In this document: in pieces, positions 44,272 through 53,045 of the stretch
Layout: the number at the start of each line of letters is the position of its first letter
How positions within the stretch are numbered: the first letter of the stretch is position 1
Assembly: GCA_964401835.1 (NCBI GenBank)
Contig: CAYNZP010000011.1
Coordinates: forward strand, 34,060-98,059
Origin: CAYNZP01 sp964401835
Lineage (GTDB): Bacteria; Planctomycetota; Phycisphaerae; SM23-33
DNA length: 64,000 nt
Direction: 5' to 3'
Position numbers and translations under genes: made by a program
Notes under the pieces: generated by a model
The model's input: the letters and a program-made list of their open reading frames with translations, nothing else
The model's database searches: none
What the model was told of the DNA's origin: nothing

Positions 44272-44923
44272 TTTCCAAAACTTCCCTGCCGCCATTTTCA
44301 TCGAGCGGCTTTTGTCCCTCGGCTACAAATTTCAGCCCGAGGCGTGTATAGCTTATAACTGACAGCACACTTGTAAGCACCACGGCCCAGCCAAACACCC
44401 TTGCTATCCAGCTGCCAAGACCGTCCATGGCCAAGTTAAGGTCGGGCGCTATCAGCACAAAGCCGACCATCAGTAATTGCAATAACGTACAGGTCTTGCC
44501 TACTCTTGTCGGCTGGACCTTAAATCGGTCCGTAACCAAGTATATCACGACAAAACCTAAAACCATCCATAAGTCTTTGCCGACAACCGCAACGACGACC
44601 CAGTTGTCTATTTTCGCAGACGGTACAGCTGAGGCCGGCAATGACAGCAAAACGACGGCACATACCACCAGCACCTTATCGGCCAACGGGTCAAGTATCG
44701 CACCCAATCGAGTCTTGGAGTTCATCCTCCGGGCCAACATACCGTCGGCAAGATCGCTCAGGGCCATTATTATAAAGATTCCCAGCGACATATGGCGGGC
44801 AAAAAGCCAATTATCCTGATTTAACAGCAGCACCATAAAAGGCGCCACAAGCACAAGTCTCAGTATACTTATGCGGTTAGGCCAACTCAGCGAAGCCCAA
44901 GGTTTTACCTCGGTCGAATTCAT
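44264..44923 (-). CDS. pgsA: CDP-alcohol phosphatidyltransferase (PgsA type)
   Basis: The 219-residue membrane protein has the signature DG-x2-AR-x8-G-x3-D-x3-D, seen in ADGMLARR and GAILDPLADK. Several hydrophobic helices follow. The likely reaction is CDP-diacylglycerol plus glycerol 3-phosphate to phosphatidylglycerol phosphate, but other CDP-alcohol acceptors cannot be excluded. It is translationally linked to ribBA downstream. Confidence 0.9.
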   Translation of the reverse strand: MNSTEVKPWASLSWPNRISILRLVLVAPFMVLLLNQDNWLFARHMSLGIFIIMALSDLADGMLARRMNSKTRLGAILDPLADKVLVVCAVVLLSLPASAVPSAKIDNWVVVAVVGKDLWMVLGFVVIYLVTDRFKVQPTRVGKTCTLLQLLMVGFVLIAPDLNLAMDGLGSWIARVFGWAVVLTSVLSVISYTRLGLKFVAEGQKPLDENGGREVLENE

Positions 44924-45056
44924 TTAAGCTCTCCCCGTCTCACCAAGTCAATTTTGTATATCATCATTAAATTTCGAAGAACTATAATTTCCTGATGATA
45001 CAATACTAAGCAAGACTGGCCAATTTTTTTAACAGGTATTTTAGTGGAGCTAAACC

Positions 45057-45929
45057 ATGAACATACGTCAACCTGTACGTGCAGGCAGCTTTTACGAGGC
45101 AGCTCCGGACTCATGTAGGCTCCATGCCGACAAGCTTCTGGACTCGGCAGGGCTGGGCGAGGACTTGCCAGCCAAGTGCTACGGGGGACTGGTTCCCCAC
45201 GCCGGCTGGACGTATTCCGGCCGAATCGCAGCCAAAACCTTCAAGGCACTGACACGGGTAGCCAAGGTGGAAACCATCATTCTGCTGGGGGCAGACCATC
45301 ACGGAACCGTCAGAGTTGGCGAGGTTTATGATTCCGGCGTATGGCGGACACCACTTGGTGAAATTGAGATTAATAATGAACTTGGCCAGGCGATTATCGA
45401 TTCGAGCGATCTCCTGCGTTCAAACCCAGCCGCACACCAATACGAACACTCGATAGAGGTCCAGGTTCCGCTAATTCAGGCAATGGACGAGTCGCTGCGT
45501 ATCCTCCCGATAGCCGTACCCCCTGCTGACGAGGCTGTCCAAATCGGCGCAGCTATCGGCAAAGTTGTTGCGGAAAAATTCCCCACAGTAGCAGTCGTCG
45601 GCAGCAGCGACCTGACACATCACGGCGGACATTTTCCATCTCCCGGCGGACATGGAAGCGAAGGCGCACAATGGTCTGCTAAGAACGACCGCCGCATGCT
45701 GGACCTTATCGAGAACCTCTCTGCGGAAAAAATCGTGCCGGAATCGCAGCAGCAGGGAAATGCCTGCGGAGCCGGCGCAATAGCTGCAGCTATCGCCGCC
45801 TGCCGTGAAATGGGCGCAACGCAGGGCATGGTCCTCGAATACACAAACAGCTACGAAATCATGCACGAGAGGTATCCGGACGACCCCGACGACACGACCG
45901 TCGGCTACGCCTCGGTAATCTTTGCCTAG
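45057..45929 (+). CDS. MEMO1/AmmeMemoRadiSam system protein B
   Basis: The 290 residues match the MEMO family, a relative of extradiol dioxygenases. Marks are IRQPVRAGSFYEA, GLVPHAGWTYSGRIAAKTF, ILLGADHH, HQYEHSIEVQVPLIQ, VGSSDLTHHGG and ACGAGAIAAAIAACREMG. The AMMECR1 and radical SAM partners of the full system are not next to it; instead ribH-nusB-ftsY follow. The function is unproven. Confidence 0.93.
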   Translation: MNIRQPVRAGSFYEAAPDSCRLHADKLLDSAGLGEDLPAKCYGGLVPHAGWTYSGRIAAKTFKALTRVAKVETIILLGADHHGTVRVGEVYDSGVWRTPLGEIEINNELGQAIIDSSDLLRSNPAAHQYEHSIEVQVPLIQAMDESLRILPIAVPPADEAVQIGAAIGKVVAEKFPTVAVVGSSDLTHHGGHFPSPGGHGSEGAQWSAKNDRRMLDLIENLSAEKIVPESQQQGNACGAGAIAAAIAACREMGATQGMVLEYTNSYEIMHERYPDDPDDTTVGYASVIFA

Positions 45930-46011
45930 ACCCCTTGCCGAAAGGTGCGTTTTACCCTTATACTCTTGGGCTGCAAAAATGAGGGCCCAAATAGGCCTAG
46001 GGAGCAAAACA

Positions 46012-46494
46012 ATGAAAGAATATCATGGAGAGCTGGTCGCACCCGCCAAGGCGAAGTTTGCAATCGTGGTCAGCAGGTTCAATGAATTAATAACGAGCAA
46101 GCTTTTGGGCGGTGCTATCGACGCCTTGACACGCCACGGCGTTACCGAAGCCAGCGTCGAGGTAATCTGGTCGCCGGGCAGTTTTGAAATTCCTCTGCTG
46201 GCCCAGAAGCTCGCAGCCAGCAAGAAATATTCAGCAGTAATCTGTCTCGGCGCAATTATTCGCGGCGGAACGACCCATCATGAATATATAGGTTCGGAAG
46301 TCGCCAAGGGCGTCGCCCAGGCTGGCATGGATACAGGCGTTCCGTGCATCTTCGGTGTTTTGACCTGCGATACGATAGAGCAGGCTGTCGAACGCGCTGG
46401 CACTAAGGCTGGCAACAAGGGCGCAGACGCGGCTGTTTCCGCCATTGAGATGGCCAACCTTATCAGTCAGCTTCCCGCAAAGAGCGGGAAGTAA
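46012..46494 (+). CDS. ribH: 6,7-dimethyl-8-ribityllumazine synthase
   Basis: The ATG at 46012 after AGGGAG gives 160 residues, the normal length. The substrate motifs FAIVVSRFNELITSKLLGGA, WSPGSFEIPLLAQKLA, CLGAIIRGGTTHHEYI and PCIFGVLTCDTIEQAVERAG are intact. It joins the RibBA-derived dihydroxybutanone phosphate to the pyrimidine in riboflavin synthesis. It is followed by nusB, the common bacterial order. Confidence 0.96.
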   Translation: MKEYHGELVAPAKAKFAIVVSRFNELITSKLLGGAIDALTRHGVTEASVEVIWSPGSFEIPLLAQKLAASKKYSAVICLGAIIRGGTTHHEYIGSEVAKGVAQAGMDTGVPCIFGVLTCDTIEQAVERAGTKAGNKGADAAVSAIEMANLISQLPAKSGK

Positions 46495-46546
46495 GCCGTT
46501 TACTGAAAGTTTTGAAAGTTTTTAAAAGTAAAGTAGAGAGAAGACC

Positions 46547-46963
46547 TTGAGTCAGCGCCATCGGGCAAGACGGCTGGTTTTACAGGGGCTGTGCTGCCTC
46601 GATGCGCAGGGGACGGATGCCTGGAATCTTGTAGAACTTTTCATTGAAGACAGCCGCGAGTCAGCCAATATTATCTCAACCGCCAAACAGCTCCTCAACG
46701 AAGCTGTGAATGATAAAAGCGAATGCGACAGCCTTCTTCTTCGCCATGCCAGAAACTGGGAGCTGGGGAGACTGGCAATGGTAGACAGGAATATCCTGCG
46801 GCTGGCCGTTCACGAATTACGAAATAGCGACCTGTCAAAAAAAATCGTAATCTCAGAAGCGATCCAATTGGCCAAGGAATTCTCAACCGCCGAAAGTCCT
46901 AAATTCGTCAACGGCGTGCTGAGTTCCGTCGCTAAGGAAATTGATAAAGACTCAGGGGATTAA
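46547..46963 (+). CDS. nusB: Transcription antitermination factor NusB
   Basis: The TTG at 46547 begins MSQRHRARRLVLQGLCCLDA, the standard NusB opening. The 138-residue helical protein ends with DRNILRLAVHELR, KKIVISEAIQLAKEFS and SPKFVNGVLSSVAKEI, all conserved. NusB with NusE binds boxA RNA in rRNA antitermination. The gene sits between ribH and ftsY. Confidence 0.94.
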   Translation: MSQRHRARRLVLQGLCCLDAQGTDAWNLVELFIEDSRESANIISTAKQLLNEAVNDKSECDSLLLRHARNWELGRLAMVDRNILRLAVHELRNSDLSKKIVISEAIQLAKEFSTAESPKFVNGVLSSVAKEIDKDSGD

Positions 46964-46971
46964 GTAAAAAG

Positions 46972-47889
46972 ATGGCGTTATTTAAAAAAGCAATCGAAAA
47001 GCTATCAACCGGTCTAAGCCGGACTCGGGAAAAATTTCTAAGCTCCCTCCGGTCGCTCCTGGCTGGGCGGCAGCTGAATGAAGATATACTAGACGATCTT
47101 GAAGGCAAGCTCATCGAGGCGGATATCGGTATATCGGAAGTCATGAAGATATGCGAAGACCTCCAGGCGGCTTATAAAGAAAAGCGAATCGAAACCGGCG
47201 ACCAGGTCATAGATTTTCTCAAGCAGGAACTCAAGAAATACTGGCCTGAGTCCGACAGGACAGTTCACTTTGCCGAATCCGGCCCGACGGTAATACTGGT
47301 TGCCGGAATCAATGGCTGCGGTAAGACAACCTCCGTCGCCAAACTCGCCAACATATTCAAGCAGGAAGGCAAGAACGTCTGTCTGGCAGCAGCTGACACC
47401 TTCCGCGCCGCAGCCCAGCAGCAGCTTGGCATCTGGGCTGAGAGAATCGGCGTTGATATCATCTCCGGCAGCGGCACGGACCCGGCAGCGGTGACCTTCG
47501 ACGCATGCGACGCAGCCCTGGCCCGCAAGGCGGATATATTGCTGGTAGATACTGCCGGCAGACTTCACACACAGGACAACCTCATGCGTGAGCTGACCAA
47601 GATACGCAATGTGGTTGCCAAGAAAATCCCCGGCGCTCCACATGAGGTGCTTCTGGTGCTCGACGCGACAACCGGCCAAAATGCCATCAATCAGGCAAAG
47701 GCCTTCACCGATGCGATAGATGTCTCGGGCATATTCCTTGCCAAACTCGACGGCACGGCAAAAGGCGGCATCGTCGTAGCTATCAGAAACGAAGTCGATC
47801 TGCCGGTAAAATTCGTCGGCCTCGGTGAAACATACGAAGACGTGGAACACTTCGACCCTGACCAGTTCGTCGAAGCACTTTTTACATAA
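46972..47889 (+). CDS. ftsY: Signal recognition particle receptor FtsY
   Basis: The 305-residue SRP GTPase has GINGCGKTTSVAKLA (P-loop), AADTFRAAAQQQL, LLVDTAGRLHT, TKIRNV and LAKLDGTAKGG. The acidic A domain of many FtsY is short here; the N domain starts at once after a basic helix. It receives ribosome-SRP complexes at the membrane. It starts 8 bp after nusB. Confidence 0.95.
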   Translation: MALFKKAIEKLSTGLSRTREKFLSSLRSLLAGRQLNEDILDDLEGKLIEADIGISEVMKICEDLQAAYKEKRIETGDQVIDFLKQELKKYWPESDRTVHFAESGPTVILVAGINGCGKTTSVAKLANIFKQEGKNVCLAAADTFRAAAQQQLGIWAERIGVDIISGSGTDPAAVTFDACDAALARKADILLVDTAGRLHTQDNLMRELTKIRNVVAKKIPGAPHEVLLVLDATTGQNAINQAKAFTDAIDVSGIFLAKLDGTAKGGIVVAIRNEVDLPVKFVGLGETYEDVEHFDPDQFVEALFT

Positions 47890-48108
47890 TTCACCCAGTA
47901 CTTCCACCTCGGCCAGATGTAGCACAAAACAGCTCAAAAACATGGAAGAAATCGCAAGACAACCCGCTGAAGAATTTTGATTTAGCACCATAATTAAGCC
48001 CAAAAAGCTTTGACAGCGGTTTGCTGGTGATATAACTTTTTTGAAGACACATCGAAAGTCCCAGGGACGGGACGCGACAAATCTTTGAAATACGGGAAGG
48101 AGAAAGCC

Positions 48109-48573
48109 ATGGAATCTAATGGCAATGCAGAGGCCGCTGGTGCCGCAATTGGAATTCTTTGTGTTTTTTGGGCCATCGGGCTCGCGATAGCTGTGCTGAT
48201 GATCATCGCCACATGGAAGGTCTTCGCCAAAGCCAGCAGACCAGGTTGGGCGGCCATAATCCCCATTTACAACATCATCGTTTTGCTGGACGTCGCAGGC
48301 AAACCGATATGGTGGATTATCCTGTTCCTGTTGGCCCCCATTCCAATTGCCGGTCCGATTATCGTTTTCGTCGTAAGCCTGCTGGTGAATCTGGCACTTG
48401 CCCAGAACTTCGGAAAAAGCGCAGGCTTTGGTGTCGGCCTTTGGCTGCTGCCGATAATCTTCATGCCGATACTCGGCTTTGGAGATGCACAATATTCCGG
48501 GGCGCCAAAACCAACAGCCGCTGGAGTGCCTTCAACCCCGGAGCCACCGGCTGAGCCGCCAGCTCAGGCGTAA
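48109..48573 (+). CDS. DUF5684-type membrane protein
   Basis: With the ATG at 48109 (GGGAAGGAG upstream) the protein has 154 residues and about four membrane helices. The pattern WKVFAKASRPGWAAIIPIYN followed by GKPIWWIILFLL is characteristic of DUF5684 proteins. It ends in a Pro/Ala tail (TPEPPAEPPAQA) that is probably cytosolic. The function is unknown. Confidence 0.75.
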   Translation: MESNGNAEAAGAAIGILCVFWAIGLAIAVLMIIATWKVFAKASRPGWAAIIPIYNIIVLLDVAGKPIWWIILFLLAPIPIAGPIIVFVVSLLVNLALAQNFGKSAGFGVGLWLLPIIFMPILGFGDAQYSGAPKPTAAGVPSTPEPPAEPPAQA

Positions 48574-48611
48574 AAAAATTGAATTTACAAAGCAGTTGCT
48601 GAGTCTATGCT

Positions 48612-48643
48612 AATAGGGTTGGCGCGTAAGCGCCCGCCCTATT
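48612..48643. repeat. GGCGC hairpin repeat
   Basis: AATAGGGTTGGCGC and GCGCCCGCCCTATT form a stem around GTAA, with one mismatch and one wobble. The outer bases recall the repeat at 632-707. It lies between two membrane-protein genes. Confidence 0.5.
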
Positions 48644-48674
48644 TCATAAATCAAGATAGCGGGAGACGCGGAAG

Positions 48675-49646
48675 ATGAAATCCTGGCATGCATACGTTGG
48701 CGACAAACAATATGGCCCGGTCGGGGAAGACGTATTAAAAAGGTGGATATCACAAGGCCGAATCGGCCCAGAGGATTATATCTGGACCGAAGGCATGGCT
48801 GATTGGATCAAGGCCTGCGAGGCAATGCCCGAGATGTTCGGCCCGGCTGGTCCAACCGCTGCAGGGGTGTCCATGACGCCAAAAACCGCCCCTGGCGGAA
48901 CCACCGGCCAGACGCCGAATTACCAGATAACCGCACAGGCCCGTCAGTGCCTTAGTAGCAGATGGGGCCTGCCTATCGCGTTTTCTCTGCTGCTGTTCCT
49001 GCTTTCCATGGCCATAAGCATGATCCCTTATGTAAGCGGACTCATAAGCCTGGTTATTACAGGTCCGTTACAGTTAGGCGCGATTATCTTTTACATTACG
49101 TTCACGCGGGGAGCCCAGCCTCGGCTGGGGATGATGTTCGAGGGATTCAAAAATTTTGGCAACGCGCTTGGCGCCTACCTGCTGATGGGGCTGTTTGTCT
49201 TTTTGTGGATGATCGCTTGTGCCCTGCCGGGTTTGGCAGTTTTGGCTATCGCCGCTGCTATGGAAAACCAAATTGCTATAGGGTTCGCATTTATACTCGC
49301 AGCCGTTCCGGGTATGTTGGCTGCTATCATAGCCCAACTGAGATATTCCCAGACTTTTTACGTTCTCGCCGACAATATTACCTCAGGCCCGCTCGAAGCT
49401 ATTAACACAAGCAAGGCAATGATGGTAGACCGAAAGGGAAAGCTTTTTTGTCTAGGCCTGCGGTTCATCGGCTGGTATCTGCTTTGTATTTTGACGCTGG
49501 GAATCGGCTTTTTGTGGCTGGTGCCCTACATGTCAGTGGCTTTTGCCCGTTTCTACGACGACCTTCAGACGCCATTGGCACAAGAAGCACAAAATATTCA
49601 AACTTCTCCCTCGCCACAGCCCGACACCTTAGACGCGGAGCAATAG
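48675..49646 (+). CDS. GYF_2-domain multi-pass membrane protein
   Basis: The 323-residue protein begins with a GYF_2-type domain (residues 1-55: WHAYVGDKQYGPVGEDVLKR, then WTEGMADWIKACEAMPEM). A Pro/Thr linker and five or six hydrophobic helices follow (IAFSLLLFLLSMAISMIPYV, LLMGLFVFLWMIACALPGLA). The membrane part resembles DUF975-like or glycerophosphoryl-diester-associated domains. GYF_2 is typical of planctomycete and related genomes. The function is unknown. Confidence 0.75.
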   Translation: MKSWHAYVGDKQYGPVGEDVLKRWISQGRIGPEDYIWTEGMADWIKACEAMPEMFGPAGPTAAGVSMTPKTAPGGTTGQTPNYQITAQARQCLSSRWGLPIAFSLLLFLLSMAISMIPYVSGLISLVITGPLQLGAIIFYITFTRGAQPRLGMMFEGFKNFGNALGAYLLMGLFVFLWMIACALPGLAVLAIAAAMENQIAIGFAFILAAVPGMLAAIIAQLRYSQTFYVLADNITSGPLEAINTSKAMMVDRKGKLFCLGLRFIGWYLLCILTLGIGFLWLVPYMSVAFARFYDDLQTPLAQEAQNIQTSPSPQPDTLDAEQ

Positions 49647-49664
49647 ACCTGATAAAATCTCTGC

Positions 49665-51524
49665 GTGGTTAATCAGTTTTCAAAAAAGTATGACATTGTA
49701 GTAATAGGTGGTGGCCACGCGGGCGTAGAAGCTGCATGGACTGGTGCAAAGCTTGGCCTGTCGACTGCGCTTGTTACGCTCATCCCCGAAACAATTGCCC
49801 AGATGTCCTGCAACCCGGCTATCGGAGGTGTCGGTAAGGGCCAGATAGTGCGAGAGATTGACGCACTCGGAGGCCTGATGGGGCTGGCCGCAGATGCTTC
49901 GGGCATTCAATTCCGCATGTTGAACCGCTCTAAGGGGGCCGCTGTGTGGGGGCCGCGGTGCCAATCCGACCGCCACGCTTACGCGGAATGGGTGCAAAAG
50001 CAACTCGCCGGCTTGGAAAACCTCACAATAATTGCAGGTGAAGCCAAAGAGATAATCTCCGAAAAAGGCCGCGTAACAGCTGTCCTGGTACACGCGAAAG
50101 ACCAACCGGACCTTATCGAGTTAAAGACAAACTCTGCCATTGTTACAACGGGCACGTTCCTTAATGGCATAATGCACGTCGGCGACAAGACCTTCGCAGG
50201 CGGACGCTTCGACGAGCCCGCATCGGTAGGATTGAGCAGCTCGCTGCAAAAACTCGGTATTGAACTGGGCCGTCTTAAGACCGGCACCTGCCCGCGCCTG
50301 GCAACTGAAACTATTGACTACGATAAGTGCAGACGTCAGGACGGAGACGAGCCGCCGATTGCGTTTTCGTTCATGACGCCAAGCCTCGAGCTAGAGCAAA
50401 CCCCCTGCTGGCTAACGGCAACTAACCCGAAAGTTCACGAGATTATCCTTTCGAACTTCCACCGAGCACCGATGTACACCGGCCAGATCCAATCAACCGG
50501 ACCAAGATATTGCCCATCGATAGAGACTAAGGTCGAGCGCTTCAGCGATAAGGACAGCCACCAGATTTTCATCGAGCCGGAGGGCCTGGCCACGAACTGG
50601 GTTTACTGTAACGGCATAACCACATCCATGCCACCGGATGTGCAGGACGAGATGATCCACAACATCGTGGGCCTGGAAAACGCAAAGATTCTCCGCTACG
50701 GTTATGCTATCGAATACGATTTTGCCCAGCCGACCCAGCTTCAGGCCACGCTGGAAACGAAAAAAGTATCGCACCTGTTCCTTGCCGGACAGATAAACGG
50801 CACGACTGGCTACGAAGAAGCCGCCGCCCAGGGCCTGATGGCTGCACTCAACGCAGCCGCCGGAATATCTGAAAGCGAGCCGATTGTTCTGCGGCGCGAT
50901 CAGGCCTACATCGGCGTGATGATAGACGACCTGGTCACCAAGGGCGTAACCGAACCGTATCGCATGTTCACAAGCCGGGCTGAGCACCGCCTGAGTCTGC
51001 GGGCCGACAATGCCGACCGCCGCCTGAGTGCCATAGGCCGCAATGCCGGGTTGGTCGATGACCAGCGCTGGAAAAAATTTTCGCAAAAACAGGATACCCT
51101 CAATCGCCTGCTCGAACTTCTTAAGACCAATCGCTCAGACTCTAAAAGTCTTTGGGAACTTCTGCAAAGGCCCGAGATGAGTCTGGAAAAGATATCCTCC
51201 AAGTCCCGCCCGGAGCTCGCAAAGGAACTTTCCAGCCTCGCAAGCGGAAACCCCCAAGCCGTCGAGACACTTGAAATCGACGCACGCTACGCCGGCTATC
51301 TGGAAAAGCAGTTAAAAGTCCTCAAGCAGGTACAGGAGTTGGACTCCAAGACGATTCCGGATTGGCTTGAGTACCATTCCATCTCCCACCTTCGCCACGA
51401 AGCCCGCGAAAAGCTGACCCAAATTCAGCCCAGAAGCCTCGGCCAAGCCCTGAGAATCAGCGGAATAACGCCTGCCGACATCACGGTATTGGCCGTTCAT
51501 ATCGCAAAAGGCATGTCAAAATAG
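49665..51524 (+). CDS. mnmG: tRNA uridine-5-carboxymethylaminomethyl modification enzyme MnmG
   Basis: The GTG at 49665 gives 619 residues. The FAD-binding start is YDIVVIGGGHAGVEAAWTGA, then MSCNPAIGGVGKGQIVREID, GRLKTGTCPRL, the family block QIFIEPEG and PYRMFTSRAEHRLSLR; the C-terminal GidA helical domain is complete. MnmG with MnmE modifies U34. Its partner mnmE is far away at 756. It starts 18 bp after the GYF gene. Confidence 0.96.
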   Translation: MVNQFSKKYDIVVIGGGHAGVEAAWTGAKLGLSTALVTLIPETIAQMSCNPAIGGVGKGQIVREIDALGGLMGLAADASGIQFRMLNRSKGAAVWGPRCQSDRHAYAEWVQKQLAGLENLTIIAGEAKEIISEKGRVTAVLVHAKDQPDLIELKTNSAIVTTGTFLNGIMHVGDKTFAGGRFDEPASVGLSSSLQKLGIELGRLKTGTCPRLATETIDYDKCRRQDGDEPPIAFSFMTPSLELEQTPCWLTATNPKVHEIILSNFHRAPMYTGQIQSTGPRYCPSIETKVERFSDKDSHQIFIEPEGLATNWVYCNGITTSMPPDVQDEMIHNIVGLENAKILRYGYAIEYDFAQPTQLQATLETKKVSHLFLAGQINGTTGYEEAAAQGLMAALNAAAGISESEPIVLRRDQAYIGVMIDDLVTKGVTEPYRMFTSRAEHRLSLRADNADRRLSAIGRNAGLVDDQRWKKFSQKQDTLNRLLELLKTNRSDSKSLWELLQRPEMSLEKISSKSRPELAKELSSLASGNPQAVETLEIDARYAGYLEKQLKVLKQVQELDSKTIPDWLEYHSISHLRHEAREKLTQIQPRSLGQALRISGITPADITVLAVHIAKGMSK

Positions 51525-51703
51525 GTAATCTACAAACCCTGAAAAGTTTTTCCGGGCCGCCAAATCGCCAGTTTTTTTGAAAAAAATTCCCTCAAATTCC
51601 AGTTTTTCTCGTAAATTTAATATTTATAGTTGCTTGCGTTAATTCTGAATTTTCTTATTCATTTAAGAGTTTGACTAAAGAATTACGATATGTTCTTTGG
51701 CGA

Positions 51704-51896
51704 GGATGCAAGGACGCATCCGCCTGCCGCAATTTTGGCAGGTCGTGTCGGCCGCGAGGGATTGGAGCGGTCGGCTCTAGCCGACGGAAAAATTTGCTGG
51801 GGTTAAGCTTGTACCGCGTAGGACTTCTCAAGGAAGTGTCTTACGAAGCGACCGAAAACAAGCCCCGGTAAGACTCGCAACGGTACCATGGCGAGT
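51704..51896 (+). ncRNA. Highly structured 5' leader of flgM, candidate regulatory RNA
   Basis: At least five stems can be drawn: GGATGC/GCATCC (51704-51721), CCTGCC/GGCAGG (51723-51742), GTCGGC/GCCGAC (51770-51785), a longer GTAGGACTTC hairpin (51818-51844) inside a closing GGGG-CTTGT/ACAAGCCCC stem (51799-51866), and ACTCGC/GCGAGT (51873-51896), whose right side ends 6 bases before the GAGAGG ribosome binding site. The segment GTCGGC also occurs at 51747-51752, so GCCGAC can pair with either copy, a possible switch. I do not recognise a known riboswitch class. Confidence 0.45.
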
Positions 51897-51913
51897 GAAC
51901 ATGAGAGGTTCTG

Positions 51914-52189
51914 ATGCACAATATTGAGCCAATTAATCCAGCAGCTGCACCGAAGCCCGTAGAACCGGCAAATCCTGTAAGCGATGCCAAACCGACCACC
52001 GAGCCGGCCCAGATTCGCGATACGGTGGAAATCTCAACCATCGCCAAGCTGGCTGCCAAGGTCCAGGAAATACCCGACGTTCGGACAGATCTCGTCCAGA
52101 AGGTAAAGGCTGAAATAGCTGCCGGAAAATACGAAACGCCTGAGAAGATAGAAGCAGCAATTGACAAGCTCATGGAAGAGCTGATGTAA
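51914..52189 (+). CDS. flgM: FlgM-like anti-sigma-28 factor
   Basis: This 91-residue protein has a disordered Pro/Ala-rich N-terminus (INPAAAPKPVEPANPV) and the FlgM C-terminal helix pattern: DTVEISTIAKLAAKVQEIPD then RTDLVQKVKAEIAAGKYETP and EKIEAAIDKLMEEL. FlgM binds the flagellar sigma factor until hook completion. No other flagellar gene is in the window, so its target is inferred. GAGAGG precedes the ATG, downstream of the folded leader. Confidence 0.8.
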   Translation: MHNIEPINPAAAPKPVEPANPVSDAKPTTEPAQIRDTVEISTIAKLAAKVQEIPDVRTDLVQKVKAEIAAGKYETPEKIEAAIDKLMEELM

Positions 52190-52242
52190 AACCTTTGAAT
52201 GTAATGTTGTGGCCGGTTGCCCTTAAACCGGAGATATAATTC

Positions 52243-52272
52243 AGGCACGGATGGAGCCGTGCCTGTTTTTTT
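52243..52272 (+). terminator. Intrinsic terminator of flgM
   Basis: AGGCACGG (52243-52250) and CCGTGCCT (52257-52264) form a stem with a short loop, followed by GTTTTTTTT. Confidence 0.85.
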
Positions 52273-52461
52273 GCGCGCTTCCCAGGCCCGCACTGATGCT
52301 AAAAATTTCCTACCCTCCCCCTTTCCCTGGAACGAACTGGTGTTAAAATACAGAGGTTTGATAGAATATGCCGGCTAGGTAATTTAAGTTATCACTAGTT
52401 CAGGACGATAAATTCTATAACAGGGACTGCGGAATCGGTCCAGAGCTTAAGGAGCGTAAAA

Positions 52462-53031
52462 GTGCGAAAAAAAGCGGTTTATACAACGGGCGAAGCTGCA
52501 GAAATCTGCAAGCTTTCGCAGCAGACGATAATTCGATGTTTTGACAGCGGACAGCTTCAGGGGTTTCGGGTACCCGGCAGCAAGTTCCGCCGTATCCCCC
52601 GTAATGAGCTTGTCAAGTTCATGAAGGACAACTCCATTCCACTTGATGGCCTCGAAGACGACAAGATTCGCGTCATGGTCGTCGATGACGATCCGCAAAT
52701 AGTCGAACTTTTTGTGGACGTTCTCGAAACGGACCCGCGATTCGAAGTTACCACAGCCCAGACGGGTTACGACGCCGGGGTGATTACGCAGCAATTCCGG
52801 CCCGACCTGTTGGTTCTTGATTACATGCTGCCGGACATCAACGGCAACGTGGTCTGCAAAACGATCCGCGACAATCCCGAACTTTCGCACATAAAGATAC
52901 TGATTATCTCGGGCATGGTCAGCCAGGCGGAAATCGACATGCTACTGGAAGCCGGGGCTGACGATTTCATCAAGAAACCGTTTAACATCGAGCAGGTTGT
53001 CCAGCGGATAATCGAACTGGTCAAGGCCTAG
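52462..53031 (+). CDS. Response regulator with N-terminal HTH (excisionase-like) domain
   Basis: The GTG at 52462 follows AAGGAG. Residues 1-55 are a MerR/Xis-type helix-turn-helix (YTTGEAAEICKLSQQTIIRC, FRVPGSKFRRIPRNELVKFM). Residues from 68 form a receiver domain: VMVVDDDPQIV, the phospho-acceptor Asp120 in LLVLDYMLPD, and the conserved Lys in FIKKPFNIEQV. The DNA-binding domain at the front is the reverse of the usual order. It is followed by the HDOD-kinase gene 14 bp later. Confidence 0.88.
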   Translation: MRKKAVYTTGEAAEICKLSQQTIIRCFDSGQLQGFRVPGSKFRRIPRNELVKFMKDNSIPLDGLEDDKIRVMVVDDDPQIVELFVDVLETDPRFEVTTAQTGYDAGVITQQFRPDLLVLDYMLPDINGNVVCKTIRDNPELSHIKILIISGMVSQAEIDMLLEAGADDFIKKPFNIEQVVQRIIELVKA

Positions 53032-53045
53032 GAAAAACCCTGGAC

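Noticed and set aside
47089..48492. 467-codon frame on the minus strand
   Set aside because: It is antisense to ftsY and the DUF5684 gene, has no recognisable domain and is explained by the codon pattern of the real genes.
51704..51896. Known riboswitch class in the flgM leader (c-di-GMP-I was considered)
   Set aside because: The conserved core sequences of the c-di-GMP-I class and of other common classes that I know are not present; only the fold is unusual.
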